The notes beneath the pieces were generated by a model that worked only from the letters and a program-made list of their open reading frames with translations, did no database searches and had not been told where the DNA came from. From NCBI GenBank assembly GCA_910573755.1, contig CAJTBO010000024.1, positions 1-64,000 of the forward strand: 64,000 nucleotides of DNA. Direction: 5' to 3'. The position numbers and the translations under genes are program-made. Numbering within the stretch: position 1 is the first letter of the stretch; every line of letters begins with the position of its first letter. Shown in pieces: positions 43,252-51,256 of this stretch. Source of the DNA: Lachnospiraceae bacterium (GTDB lineage: Bacteria > Bacillota > Clostridia > Lachnospirales > Lachnospiraceae).

Positions 43252-43404
43252 CTATTTGAGTATCTTACCAATTAAAATATCACCTTTGTTCTCCGTCTTT
43301 ATCCATTGAGAAAAATATGAATCAACACCTGTCGTATGATCATCAATTACGATTAATGTTCTATCTTTTCCTCTAATTTCATTAAGATATCTTATTCGAA
43401 ATAT
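43252..43404 (-). pseudogene. C-terminal gene fragment
   Basis: Fifty open codons contain RYLNEIRGKDRTLIVIDDHT and SYFSQWIKTENKGDILIGKI before a TAG stop. There is no start codon context. It is in frame with the truncated precursor ORF upstream, separated by one TAG. I do not recognise the family. It is probably the tail of a lost gene. Confidence 0.4.
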
Positions 43405-43590
43405 CTAAAACTGTAGCAACACACGAATTTTTATTTCCAAACCTGTGAAAGGCACCAATGCGGTCATGAAACCCGTCCCGGTCTTTCGCTGTTTTGTATT
43501 TCCTGATATAGTTTTCCTATAAGACTGACACACTACAGAACACGCAATTGCACCAAACATCTTTGCATATTCTACATTATTTGCACTCAT
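43405..43590 (-). pseudogene. Truncated second Cys-rich precursor-like ORF
   Basis: The 61-residue frame starts MSANNVEYAKMFGAIACSVV. Its first 14 residues match the leader of the upstream peptide (N-V-x-x-Y-x-K-M-x-G pattern), but after the second Cys it runs into unrelated basic sequence. GGAGG at the end of the upstream gene serves as ribosome site. It is most likely a paralogous precursor whose Cys-rich core was deleted. Confidence 0.5.
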
Positions 43591-43592
43591 TT

Positions 43593-43760
43593 TTACATCT
43601 CCTCCCAATCTACATCTGCAATAATTCCACCTGAACAAGAGCAACGGCAATTACACATACAACCTGTACACTGTGAGATACAAGAAGCAGCACTTGCGAT
43701 TTTCTTCTCAGTAATGTTTCCAAGCATCTTTCCATAAGAATCAACGTTGTAACTGATCAT
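43593..43760 (-). CDS. Cys-rich RiPP-like precursor peptide
   Basis: ATG 43760 follows GAGGAGGCAATTTTA. The 55-residue peptide starts MISYNVDSYGKMLGNITEKK and has a dense Cys core (CISQCTGCMCNCRCSC) ending GGIIADVDWEEM. A leader-plus-Cys-core layout with a second homologous leader directly downstream recalls radical-SAM-modified peptide precursors. No maturase or transporter is present nearby, only a C-terminal gene fragment, so this may be the orphaned start of a lost cluster. Confidence 0.6.
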   Translation of the reverse strand: MISYNVDSYGKMLGNITEKKIASAASCISQCTGCMCNCRCSCSGGIIADVDWEEM

Positions 43761-44056
43761 TAAAATTGCCTCCTCGTATAGTTCAATATTTATATACTAT
43801 TATACATAATTTTCCACGTCAATATTATACTAATTATATTGCTTTTACTTCTTCCCCAATCCACTATATATAGTATATTATGGTCTTATAGTATATGTAA
43901 AAAATAATTAATTTTCACTAACAATTACTTCATCGAAATATTTTACAATGTCTTTATTCTTCATCATGCATCTCCACAACTTCTGGTTTGTGAAGCAGTT
44001 AATGGGAACACTTTTCCGAAAAAGGAGTTACAATATTGCCCACTAGGAAACACAAT
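43761..44056. other. AT-rich intergenic region upstream of the Cys-rich peptides
   Basis: The stretch is very AT-rich with TATA-like runs that could hold the peptide promoter (for example TATACTAT near 43795). A 19-codon frame (MKNKDIVKYFDEVIVSE) with weak GGAG occurs on the minus strand but is too short to call. Nothing else is recognised. Confidence 0.35.
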
Positions 44057-44107
44057 GCGGCATACCGAAACAGAAAGCCTCTTGCACTTCCTGTTTCGGT
44101 ATGCCGC
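44057..44107. terminator. 17-bp stem-loop downstream of the GNAT/YoaP gene
   Basis: GCGGCATACCGAAACAG (44057-44073) pairs perfectly with CTGTTTCGGTATGCCGC (44091-44107). No long T tract follows, but its position about 70 bases past the stop codon suggests transcription termination or mRNA stabilisation. Confidence 0.5.
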
Positions 44108-44178
44108 CTGTTATGGACAGAAGTTATCTGATTTTCCGTTGGCTGTAATCCGCAGGCGGATAGTACAGCGCGGCAAAA

Positions 44179-44925
44179 TCACTTTTCTAATAATTTCAAA
44201 AATCTCCTGTCATTCATCTGCTCATTTGTAATATAGCTGCCGTCTAAAAATAAGGCATAAGTTGTAATCGGTGTCGGAGCATTTTGTGCGTCCTCTTTAT
44301 TCTGCAGATGAATCGCCTTAAATTTAACAGATCTCTCTTTTGCAATGTTTTCAATGACGGGAACATATTTTGCGTTAAACGGGCACTGACTGGTGTAATA
44401 CAGGACATATCCCGTCTCATCAATATGAGGATGTTTCGCACATTCTTTGAACTTCGGTGCCAAAGCGTTTTCGGTAAAAGACAAATGCCATAACAAAATA
44501 CCGTTATCCGCTTCATCACTAACGGTAAAACCTTTGTATTTCAGGAATTCAGGATCAGCCAGAAACGGTTTTTTCTTTGCCGCAGCCAAAATGCACAGTC
44601 CTTTTTTTCCTTTGTTTTTGCTGTCTTCCATGCAGATATTCAGCAGTTCCGTTGAATAACCATGTCCTTTGAGGGAGCCCGCCACCCATAAACAATCAAT
44701 ATACATATAGCCGTCAGCGGCAATGGGATTCCACGCGTTTTCAGCAGGTATATATTCAATAAAACACTTTCCCCGCTGCTTGCTCTTTAAAAAAACCAGA
44801 CCGTCCTCAAAACGTTCTCTCAGCCAGTTCTTTTTTGACGATACCTGAAGATCATTATTGTTTGAAATTGCACAACATATATGTTCTTTTTCTATATTCT
44901 CATTTGTTACCCTGATATACTCCAT
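44179..44925 (-). CDS. GNAT acetyltransferase with YoaP-like C-terminal domain
   Basis: The 248-residue protein has an N-terminal GNAT fold (YMYIDCLWVAGSLKGHGYST, ELLNICMEDSKNKGKKG) carrying the acetyl-CoA loop, and a C-terminal thioredoxin-like YoaP segment (GYVLYYTSQCPFNAKYVPVI, ITTYALFLDGSYITNEQMND). The substrate is unknown. GGAGG sits 6 bases before ATG 44925. It appears complete. Confidence 0.82.
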   Translation of the reverse strand: MEYIRVTNENIEKEHICCAISNNNDLQVSSKKNWLRERFEDGLVFLKSKQRGKCFIEYIPAENAWNPIAADGYMYIDCLWVAGSLKGHGYSTELLNICMEDSKNKGKKGLCILAAAKKKPFLADPEFLKYKGFTVSDEADNGILLWHLSFTENALAPKFKECAKHPHIDETGYVLYYTSQCPFNAKYVPVIENIAKERSVKFKAIHLQNKEDAQNAPTPITTYALFLDGSYITNEQMNDRRFLKLLEK

Positions 44926-44960
44926 AGTATGCCTCCATAAATTACTGATTTGTCATTGCT

Positions 44961-45162
44961 TTACTGCAGCTCTCTGTTTTTCCAGCGTTTCAGCGTCGGA
45001 AACCACTCAAGCATGATTTTTTCGGCTTCTTCTTCACTCATACCGGGATTGGCTGCAATATTCCTCATTTTTGCTGCCGTCGGCATTTGTTCCGCAGAGT
45101 TCATCCGTATCTCCCATAGGCATACCGCAGCACTGACAAAATTTCTGATTCATTTCATTCAT
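44961..45162 (-). pseudogene. Zinc-ribbon protein with internal deletion and frameshift
   Basis: ATG 45162 (ribosome site GAGGG) starts MNEMNQKFCQCCGMPMGDTD and LCGTNADGSKNEEYC, the N-terminus of the putative zinc-ribbon family. The frame then stops, while another frame carries the family C-terminus (NPGMSEEEAEKIMLEWFPTL, KRWK). The middle, including further Cys and an amphipathic helix, is missing. The gene is broken. Confidence 0.65.
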
Positions 45163-45349
45163 ATTCTTTCCCTCTTTCTTTCAAATGTATTTAAAGTTTA
45201 CGCATAGCCTTACTGCTATGGCACTTAATATAACACACATAACCTGACACCTTTTATCAGGGTTTATTTTTTTAAATTGTCTGTGCCGCTAAAATATCTT
45301 CTGAATACCTTGCATTATATTCCCGGAACTTTTTTATTAATATCCCTTT

Positions 45350-45766
45350 TTACTGTCTACGACTCTTCTCCTGCCATTCCATAAGAGCGCTGTAAAAAAG
45401 CGGATATTCCTTATGCAGCCGCACCGGAGAGCCCTGTTCATTTAAAAAACAATGCTCCGACCATGCTTCGCACACAAGATCCCCTTTTTCATTTTTCATC
45501 ACATATTTCAGCTTTAACCTCACTCCCTTAAACTCTTCAACAAGCACCTCGATATCAATCGTATCCGGAAACGTTGTTGACTGCCTGTACTTACACTCCA
45601 CTGCCGTCACAGGAGAAACAATGCCTTCCTCCTCCAGTTTCGCATAACTCCAGCCGGTCTTTTCCAGAAAATCCACCCTGGCTTCCTCCATCCACCTGAT
45701 ATAATTTGAATGGTGCGTAATGCCCATTTTGTCCGTCTCATAATACTGCACAATATGCTGATACAT
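45350..45766 (-). CDS. Hotdog-fold acyl-CoA thioesterase (YbgC/FadM type)
   Basis: The 138-residue protein starts MYQHIVQYYETDKMGITHHS and contains the family signature YETDKMGITHHSNYIRWMEE with the catalytic Asp, then the long helix and strands (DIEVLVEEFKGVRLKLKYVM). ATG 45766 has GGAGG 10 bases upstream; the longer open frame adds unrelated residues. It hydrolyses acyl-CoA thioesters; the acyl chain is unknown. It stands alone between decayed and Rpn genes. Confidence 0.88.
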   Translation of the reverse strand: MYQHIVQYYETDKMGITHHSNYIRWMEEARVDFLEKTGWSYAKLEEEGIVSPVTAVECKYRQSTTFPDTIDIEVLVEEFKGVRLKLKYVMKNEKGDLVCEAWSEHCFLNEQGSPVRLHKEYPLFYSALMEWQEKSRRQ

Positions 45767-45867
45767 TTCAGATTTTCCTCCTCCTGAACACAAAAAAGAC
45801 GCATGGTCTGCATTAACTGTTCCATGCACCTTTATACTGCTATTTTAATATTAAATTGCTTTACCGG

Positions 45868-46743
45868 CTAAGCCAACTGCGCAATCTCTTCCTCAAGTTC
45901 TCTTAATTCATCAAAAGACAATGACGGAATACATTCCGCAATATCCTCAAGAGTCATTTTCCCTTTTTTAATCAATCTTTCCGCCGTTTCTCTGTCTGCA
46001 TCATGTCTTTCGCTTCTGATAAATGATCTCATAATCTGTTCTTCATCAAACAAACTCATCATAATTGTCACAACCTCCTTTTCCCTGTCAAGCAGATATT
46101 CTCTTAAAACATTCCTGTCCTTGCATATACGGATTGTTTCTGTAACCGCCTTTTGCGTCATCCCATGTTGTTTTGTCTGCTCATTAAAAACCTTACAGAA
46201 AATAATATACTGATTGATGATGTCATCTGTATCACTTTCATAAATAACCTTTGCTTTTACTTCAATATCAATATCCGCGCCTTCAAAAAATTCTTTAGAC
46301 AGAGATATTTTTTCCGGTTTCCGCCCTTTGTTTCCTGTAAAAATCACATAGAGTTCAGGCTTTGGCATTTTCACTTTTCTGCTTGCGTAATAGTTTTGGC
46401 TGGTGCGCTGAAAATATTCGTGATAACTTTGAGCCAGATACAGCAAAACTCTTACTAAAATATTCATTGTCCAGGTAGATTGTGCTTCTATGAGGATCAT
46501 CAGTTTATTACCCACAATAAAGCCTAAGTCATTATACAGATTATCCGTCAGCACATTCTCTATCGTTACATCAGTCAATGAGTCCTCTGTTGCTGCGGTG
46601 TCTTCTGGATGGAGCGTTTTATACAGCTTTAGAAGATAACTTTTATTTTGAAAAAGGTCAACGAATACACTGTTTTTTGCGGTACGTTTTGCCATATGGC
46701 GCATCGCTTTGACTTCCTGTGTCAGCTTTGTATCGTCCTGCAC
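45868..46743 (-). CDS. Rpn-family nuclease/transposase-like protein, second copy
   Basis: The 291-residue protein has NSVFVDLFQNKSYLLKLYKT, the ENVLTDNLYNDLGFIVGNKL strand, LMILIEAQSTWTMNILVRVL (ExQ) and LPELYVIFTGNKG-like PKPELYVIFTGNKGRKPEKI, the PD-(D/E)XK pattern of Rpn proteins. The tail has EEVVTIMMSLFDEEQIM-type regulatory helices. The start is GTG 46743 with TTGAGGTG upstream. It is a different subgroup from the copy at 23844. Confidence 0.85.
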   Translation of the reverse strand: MQDDTKLTQEVKAMRHMAKRTAKNSVFVDLFQNKSYLLKLYKTLHPEDTAATEDSLTDVTIENVLTDNLYNDLGFIVGNKLMILIEAQSTWTMNILVRVLLYLAQSYHEYFQRTSQNYYASRKVKMPKPELYVIFTGNKGRKPEKISLSKEFFEGADIDIEVKAKVIYESDTDDIINQYIIFCKVFNEQTKQHGMTQKAVTETIRICKDRNVLREYLLDREKEVVTIMMSLFDEEQIMRSFIRSERHDADRETAERLIKKGKMTLEDIAECIPSLSFDELRELEEEIAQLA

Positions 46744-47005
46744 TTTATCACCTCAATTTCTAAAATCTGCGGCATAAGATACAATACAGCCTGCTCCTGC
46801 CACACTTCAATTATACAAAAAAGCATCCGCCTTTACAATAAAATTCACATTAAATTTCGTCCTCCCTTTTGTATTTATTTTAATTAAGAGGTCCTCTATA
46901 ATTTATAACTCCCGCCGCCAGTATCCATATTGTTTCCCCCCGGAATTTCTGCTACTATTAATATCATACATGCGCCAGAAAGCCGCATGTAAAAGGAGTT
47001 ATATC

Positions 47006-47905
47006 ATGTGCAGACGTTTATCCATCTATTTTAAAGAAATGTACCCAATCCTGCCGCGGTTCGCTTTAGGGCTGATCATATTCGGGGAAATTCATTTTAT
47101 CATCCTGTTAAATGCAGGCATCCGGGATTTCAGGCTCGGCATACAGGAACTGATCGGCGGTTTCACCGTGTTCAGCTTTCTCCTATGGCTCAGAATCGCC
47201 GACGATTTCAAGGATTACGAACTGGACTGCCGCCTGTTCGCGGACAGGCCCCTTCCCTCGGGGCGGGTACATAAAAAAGACCTTGCCATCTTTGTGACCG
47301 CTCTGATCGCCGTTACTGTGCTGCTGAACCTTTTTTTCATGAATAATTTCGGATTTTTCCTGTTTCTGTATATTTACGGAACACTGATGTCTCTCTGGTT
47401 TTTCAGCAAGAAAAAGATCCAAAAAAGCCTTCCTTTAGCGCTTATCACCCACAATCCGGTGCAGATGATCATGAATATCTATATCATCTCCTTCACCTGC
47501 TTTAAATACGAACTGCCGCTTTTCACCTTTGTCAATTTCCTCGCCGCCTGGACGCTCTATTTTCCGGCGCTGATCTGGGAAATCGCAAGGAAGATCCGCG
47601 CGCCGAAGGATGAAACGGAATATGTGACCTACTCCAGACTGTTCGGATACAAAAAAGCGACTCGGTTTATCCTGATCATCACCTGGGTGGATATCATCAC
47701 AAACTTCCTGCTTGTATGGCATTTAAATAAACTCACGGTTCTGGCGCTGTTTCTGGATGTGTCATGGATGAGTATAAAATTTTTACAGTTTATGAAAGAT
47801 CCGACGAGATTCAAGATCGTTGAAAAAGTGGAACGCTATACCTATATTCAGGAATCGCTGATGCTGCTGACAATACCGGTTTATCTGATTTTCGGCGCCA
47901 TATAA
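47006..47905 (+). CDS. UbiA-family membrane prenyltransferase-like protein
   Basis: The 299-residue protein starts MCRRLSIYFKEMYPILPRFA and has about eight membrane helices. The loop LRIADDFKDYELDCRLFADR contains the Asp-rich D-D-x-x-D-x-x-x-D motif of UbiA enzymes, but the second Asp motif is weak (APKDETEYVTYSRLFG). AAAAGGAG precedes ATG 47006. The substrate (quinone, lipid or other) cannot be told; it has no pathway neighbours. Hairpin-forming GC-rich sequence follows the stop (GCCGG/CCGGC). Confidence 0.72.
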   Translation: MCRRLSIYFKEMYPILPRFALGLIIFGEIHFIILLNAGIRDFRLGIQELIGGFTVFSFLLWLRIADDFKDYELDCRLFADRPLPSGRVHKKDLAIFVTALIAVTVLLNLFFMNNFGFFLFLYIYGTLMSLWFFSKKKIQKSLPLALITHNPVQMIMNIYIISFTCFKYELPLFTFVNFLAAWTLYFPALIWEIARKIRAPKDETEYVTYSRLFGYKKATRFILIITWVDIITNFLLVWHLNKLTVLALFLDVSWMSIKFLQFMKDPTRFKIVEKVERYTYIQESLMLLTIPVYLIFGAI

Positions 47906-48045
47906 AGGCGCCGGTCCGCTCCGGCGGAAAGCGGATCATGCGTCACCATTAAAATAGCCGCTTTCTCCTGTTCGTTTCATTCCGTCAGCAATGCCGGCAA
48001 CTGTCCGGCAGACACAGAATCCAAAGCCCCTGCCGGTTCTCCTCA

Positions 48046-48786
48046 TTAACCAAATACCAGACTGCACACCAGCATACTCACCGGCTGGTGGATCAGATAA
48101 ATCCAGATCGTCCTGCTCCCAATAACAGATAAGACCGGAACCTTAAACCGGGCCGCAGCTTTCCATGTGTCATGCTCCCTGAATATTCCATTGAAAAAAT
48201 AACCGCACAGGTACAGAAACATCCACGGGATCATCGGAAAATAGTCGCTTGACTTAAAACCGGGAAAAGGAAAACCAAACGGTGTCAGAATCTTTATGGA
48301 ATAGAATACTGCCGGAACCTGTATACCGCCCCCAATCCCGATATAGCCATGCTGTATCTGCCTGCAAAGGATAAACAGCACAAAACAGATTCCCAAGCCA
48401 AAGGCCGGAGAGACTTTCTTTACCAGCTTCCGGAGCGGGAACATCAGCAGAACCGCACATCCCATAAAATTCAATATCCCGAACCATATGGTTTCCGACG
48501 GGATGACGATAAGGGTGACAAGCGAAATAATAAAGCCATACAGATTAAAACGCAGGCCGCGCCGCAGGTTCCCCTCCATCCCCCACTGCCATACAAATCC
48601 CGAAATGAAAATAAAGGTCTGGCAGATCATCTGCTGCCAGATGCGGATTGCAGGAAGTCCATACCAAAGCGGGTCCTTCCCATAGACAATAAATACATCA
48701 TACAAAAAATGAAATACCGCCATGTTGACAATGGCAGCACCCCTGATACCGTCAACCAGATAATACCGTTTTTTCTGCGCCTCCAT
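48046..48786 (-). CDS. DUF1624/HGSNAT-like membrane acyltransferase
   Basis: The 246-residue protein starts MEAQKKRYYLVDGIRGAAIV and has the heparan-N-acetyltransferase catalytic-domain pattern: YYLVDGIRGAAIVNMAVFHF, IFISGFVWQWGMEGN, SDYFPMIPWMFLYLCGYFFN and a WIYLIHQP end, across about seven membrane helices. GGAG lies 8 bases upstream of ATG 48786. Relatives modify cell-surface sugars; the target is unknown. It is next to the agr-type genes on the same strand. Confidence 0.82.
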   Translation of the reverse strand: MEAQKKRYYLVDGIRGAAIVNMAVFHFLYDVFIVYGKDPLWYGLPAIRIWQQMICQTFIFISGFVWQWGMEGNLRRGLRFNLYGFIISLVTLIVIPSETIWFGILNFMGCAVLLMFPLRKLVKKVSPAFGLGICFVLFILCRQIQHGYIGIGGGIQVPAVFYSIKILTPFGFPFPGFKSSDYFPMIPWMFLYLCGYFFNGIFREHDTWKAAARFKVPVLSVIGSRTIWIYLIHQPVSMLVCSLVFG

Positions 48787-48947
48787 AAACATTACTCCTC
48801 TCCAGACATGATTCATGTTTTCAGCATAGCAGATAGTTCCCTCCATGACGGCACCTTGTAAAAATGAAACGTTTGCAGGTAAAAAATAAGAAGTCCGGAA
48901 TATTCTGCCGGACTCCCTGCTCGCTATATATCGCATATAAAAGAAAA

Positions 48948-50033
48948 TCATTCTGTATCTGCATCTTCCAAAAACAGGAGGACATTTGCCTGGAACTCCC
49001 CATCCCGGACCTCTGCCGTCAGGCTTCCATGATACTTCTCCGCAATCCTCCGGATATTTTTCAGCCCAAACCCATGCTCCTTGGAAGCCCCGGATGTCTG
49101 CCCTTTCCCGGAACAATTATTCCGCGTGCTGATGCAGAGGATGCCCCGGTCATATTTCATCATGATGTGGAATGCCGGTTCCGTTACATCCGTCAGGGCA
49201 TTCATGGCATTTTCAAACAGGTTGCTTAAGATCACATTGATGTCAAAAACAGGGATTCCCAGATGCTCCGGAATCCGGATTTTCCAGGAGACATCAACGC
49301 CTGAATTCTTTGCTTTTGAGATCATGTAATTCAGAATACTGTCAATCTTTTCGTTCCCGGTGGCGACATATTCCCCGCTGTTCTCCATAAACGCCCCCAT
49401 AGACGCAAGGTACTTGAGCGCCTCTTCGTTTTCCCCTCCGGACACCATATCCGTGAGCATTTTTATGTGATGCTTCATATCGTGCTTCAAGGCGCGGATA
49501 TTATGCTGCGACTGCCTTATGATGTCGAACTGGTTCTCATAGATGCGGACCTCCTGCTCCAGCAGTTCGCGCTCCCGTTCCTGCCGGGATTTCCCCGCTT
49601 TCTCCAGAATCATCTCAAAAGCAAAAAACAAACTGACCGAAATGGATGTAACGATGAAATACCGGCGGCTGTCAGCAACCGTTTTAAAAAGAACAGACGC
49701 AATGCTCCATTTCCCGATCCAGTATACCGCGGGGAGGATAACCGCCATCAGCAGACGCCGTGCCGCTTTGCCCTGGTAACAGAAAGACATTGCTGATAAA
49801 AACGGAATCTCTGCCAGCAAAAAGAACAGGTCCATCACGGCAATTCCCTGCCCGATATAGGAAACGCTTATGAGAAAGCCCTCAAATATCCACAGCACTG
49901 TAAAGAGGGCTGTCACAATTTTCCTGGAAACCCTGCACTTTCCAATGCAGGCGGAAAAACAGCGCATATAAAGGCAGATACGGACTGCCGCCAGTATGAT
50001 GACAAGACTTTTCACGACAGACACCTGCCTCAC
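48948..50033 (-). CDS. GHKL sensor histidine kinase (AgrC/ComD-like)
   Basis: The 361-residue kinase has five or six N-terminal membrane helices, a coiled segment (RQERERELLEQEVRIYENQF), the conserved H-box SQHNIRALKHDMKHHIKMLT and a GHKL ATPase domain (NVILSNLFENAMNALTD, GFGLKNIRRIAEKYHGSL). Such kinases pair with LytTR response regulators and often sense peptides. It directly follows the 5'-deleted regulator gene (stop/start overlap). No peptide precursor or processing protease is seen nearby. Confidence 0.88.
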   Translation of the reverse strand: MRQVSVVKSLVIILAAVRICLYMRCFSACIGKCRVSRKIVTALFTVLWIFEGFLISVSYIGQGIAVMDLFFLLAEIPFLSAMSFCYQGKAARRLLMAVILPAVYWIGKWSIASVLFKTVADSRRYFIVTSISVSLFFAFEMILEKAGKSRQERERELLEQEVRIYENQFDIIRQSQHNIRALKHDMKHHIKMLTDMVSGGENEEALKYLASMGAFMENSGEYVATGNEKIDSILNYMISKAKNSGVDVSWKIRIPEHLGIPVFDINVILSNLFENAMNALTDVTEPAFHIMMKYDRGILCISTRNNCSGKGQTSGASKEHGFGLKNIRRIAEKYHGSLTAEVRDGEFQANVLLFLEDADTE

Positions 50034-50696
50034 CCCCTTTGATACCTTTCCGTTAAATTTTCTTTCATTGCCTTCCGGTACTTCTGGCTGATCGGCAGGC
50101 GCGTGCCGTCCGTCATCTGAACAAAGTCATAATGATAAACCGAAACAAACGCTGTGTTTACGATATAGGATTTATGGATGATCCAGAAGCCTTTTCCCTC
50201 CACCTGCTCCCATACCTCCCGCATGGCACCGTAAAATTCCTTCTGTCCCGAACCGGTATATATTTCAATTTTCCTGCCATTGCAGGCAAAGTAATGTATC
50301 TCGTCCAGATACAGCCTGCAGACCGATTTCCCCGCATGATAATAAAATTCATTTTTATTGGCTTCGCTCAGCCGTATGAACTGCTCCAATACCGCATCCA
50401 CTTTCTCTTTGGTGAGCGGCTTGATCAGGAAGTCCAGAGGACGCACCTGGAACAGGCTCATAGCATAGGTTTCTTTAGAAGAAATATAAACAATGCTGAT
50501 CTTATCGTTTCCAAGCTGCTCCCTGATCTGCCTGCCGACCTGCACGCCATCCATCTCCAAAAGCTGGATATCCAGAAAACACAAGTCATACAGGCACTGC
50601 TCCTGAATGGAACGGTAAAATGCCTCCCCGGAATAGAAGACTTCCGTTTCAGTTCTGCCACCTCTTTCCTTTTTCTGCCCTTAAACATTCATACAT
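50030..50696 (-). pseudogene. LytTR response regulator with deleted 5' end
   Basis: Residues from EVFYSGEAFYRSIQEQ onward match a LytTR response regulator: LCFLDIQLLEMDGVQ with the phospho-acceptor Asp, then the DNA-binding domain (CNGRKIEIYTGSGQKEFYGA, YDFVQMTDGTRLPISQKYRK). The ribosome site and ATG at 50696 survive, but after a few codons the frame is wrong, and the first 30 or so residues with the acidic Asp pair are absent. The coding frame has a stop just upstream and no start except a late TTG. The regulator is probably non-functional while its sensor is intact. Confidence 0.7.
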
Positions 50697-51138
50697 TTTT
50701 CGTTTCCTCCTTTAATTGTTCGGATAAAATATCACATTATAAGCAGCGCAGGCTTTATCTGAAGCATTGTGGTATGCGTGGGAAATATCAGCCCCAAACT
50801 TCCACATTCCTTACCGGTTCAAATGGGAACAACGGATAAGCCCTCATTTCAGGCCGCCGGATGCAATCAAACCAAAAAAGAATCATCCTGTTCGCAGATG
50901 CACGTGCTATAATGCACATATACGGTATCTATGTACCAATCCATCGGGAACTAAATTCCCCTGCAAACATTCATGCGAAAGGATGATTCTATGAACACTA
51001 TTTTAGAACAGTTCCATGACAAAATCAATGATACTTTTTCTTTTTTAACAGAATGATCATCAAAGGGCACATCCGCCGAAGGCTCAAAGTAAAGAACATC
51101 GGGAAGCCAAAGACGCAGGATATATGCAGGATATATCA
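50697..51138. other. Intergenic region with a decayed gene start
   Basis: About 440 bases separate the broken regulator from the operon promoter. A frame with AAAGGA upstream (ATG 50991) encodes MNTILEQFHDKINDTFSFLT and stops; shifting one base in the run of six T lets it continue as FNRMIIKGHIRR for a short way. It looks like the start of a gene broken in the T run and then truncated. No stable RNA is recognised. Confidence 0.4.
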
Positions 51139-51167
51139 TTGTGATCCGGCCGGTTGTGTGCTATAAT
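51139..51167 (+). promoter_or_regulatory. Sigma-A promoter of the ATP-grasp/ligase/GNAT operon
   Basis: TTGTGA (51139-51144) and TATAAT (51162-51167) are 17 bases apart and 90 bases upstream of the first start codon. No operator or riboswitch was recognised in the leader. Confidence 0.7.
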
Positions 51168-51256
51168 TTCAGCATTGCTGACAATGACAAATCAGTCAGA
51201 TCAAAACTATTTCCGAGGCAGCTACTATTTCACCCCATTTTAACGGAGAGCCGTCC

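Noticed and set aside
50908-50913. TATAAT as a second promoter upstream of the 51257 operon
   Set aside because: No acceptable -35 lies 16-18 bases upstream; the TTGTGA/TATAAT pair at 51139-51167 is far better.
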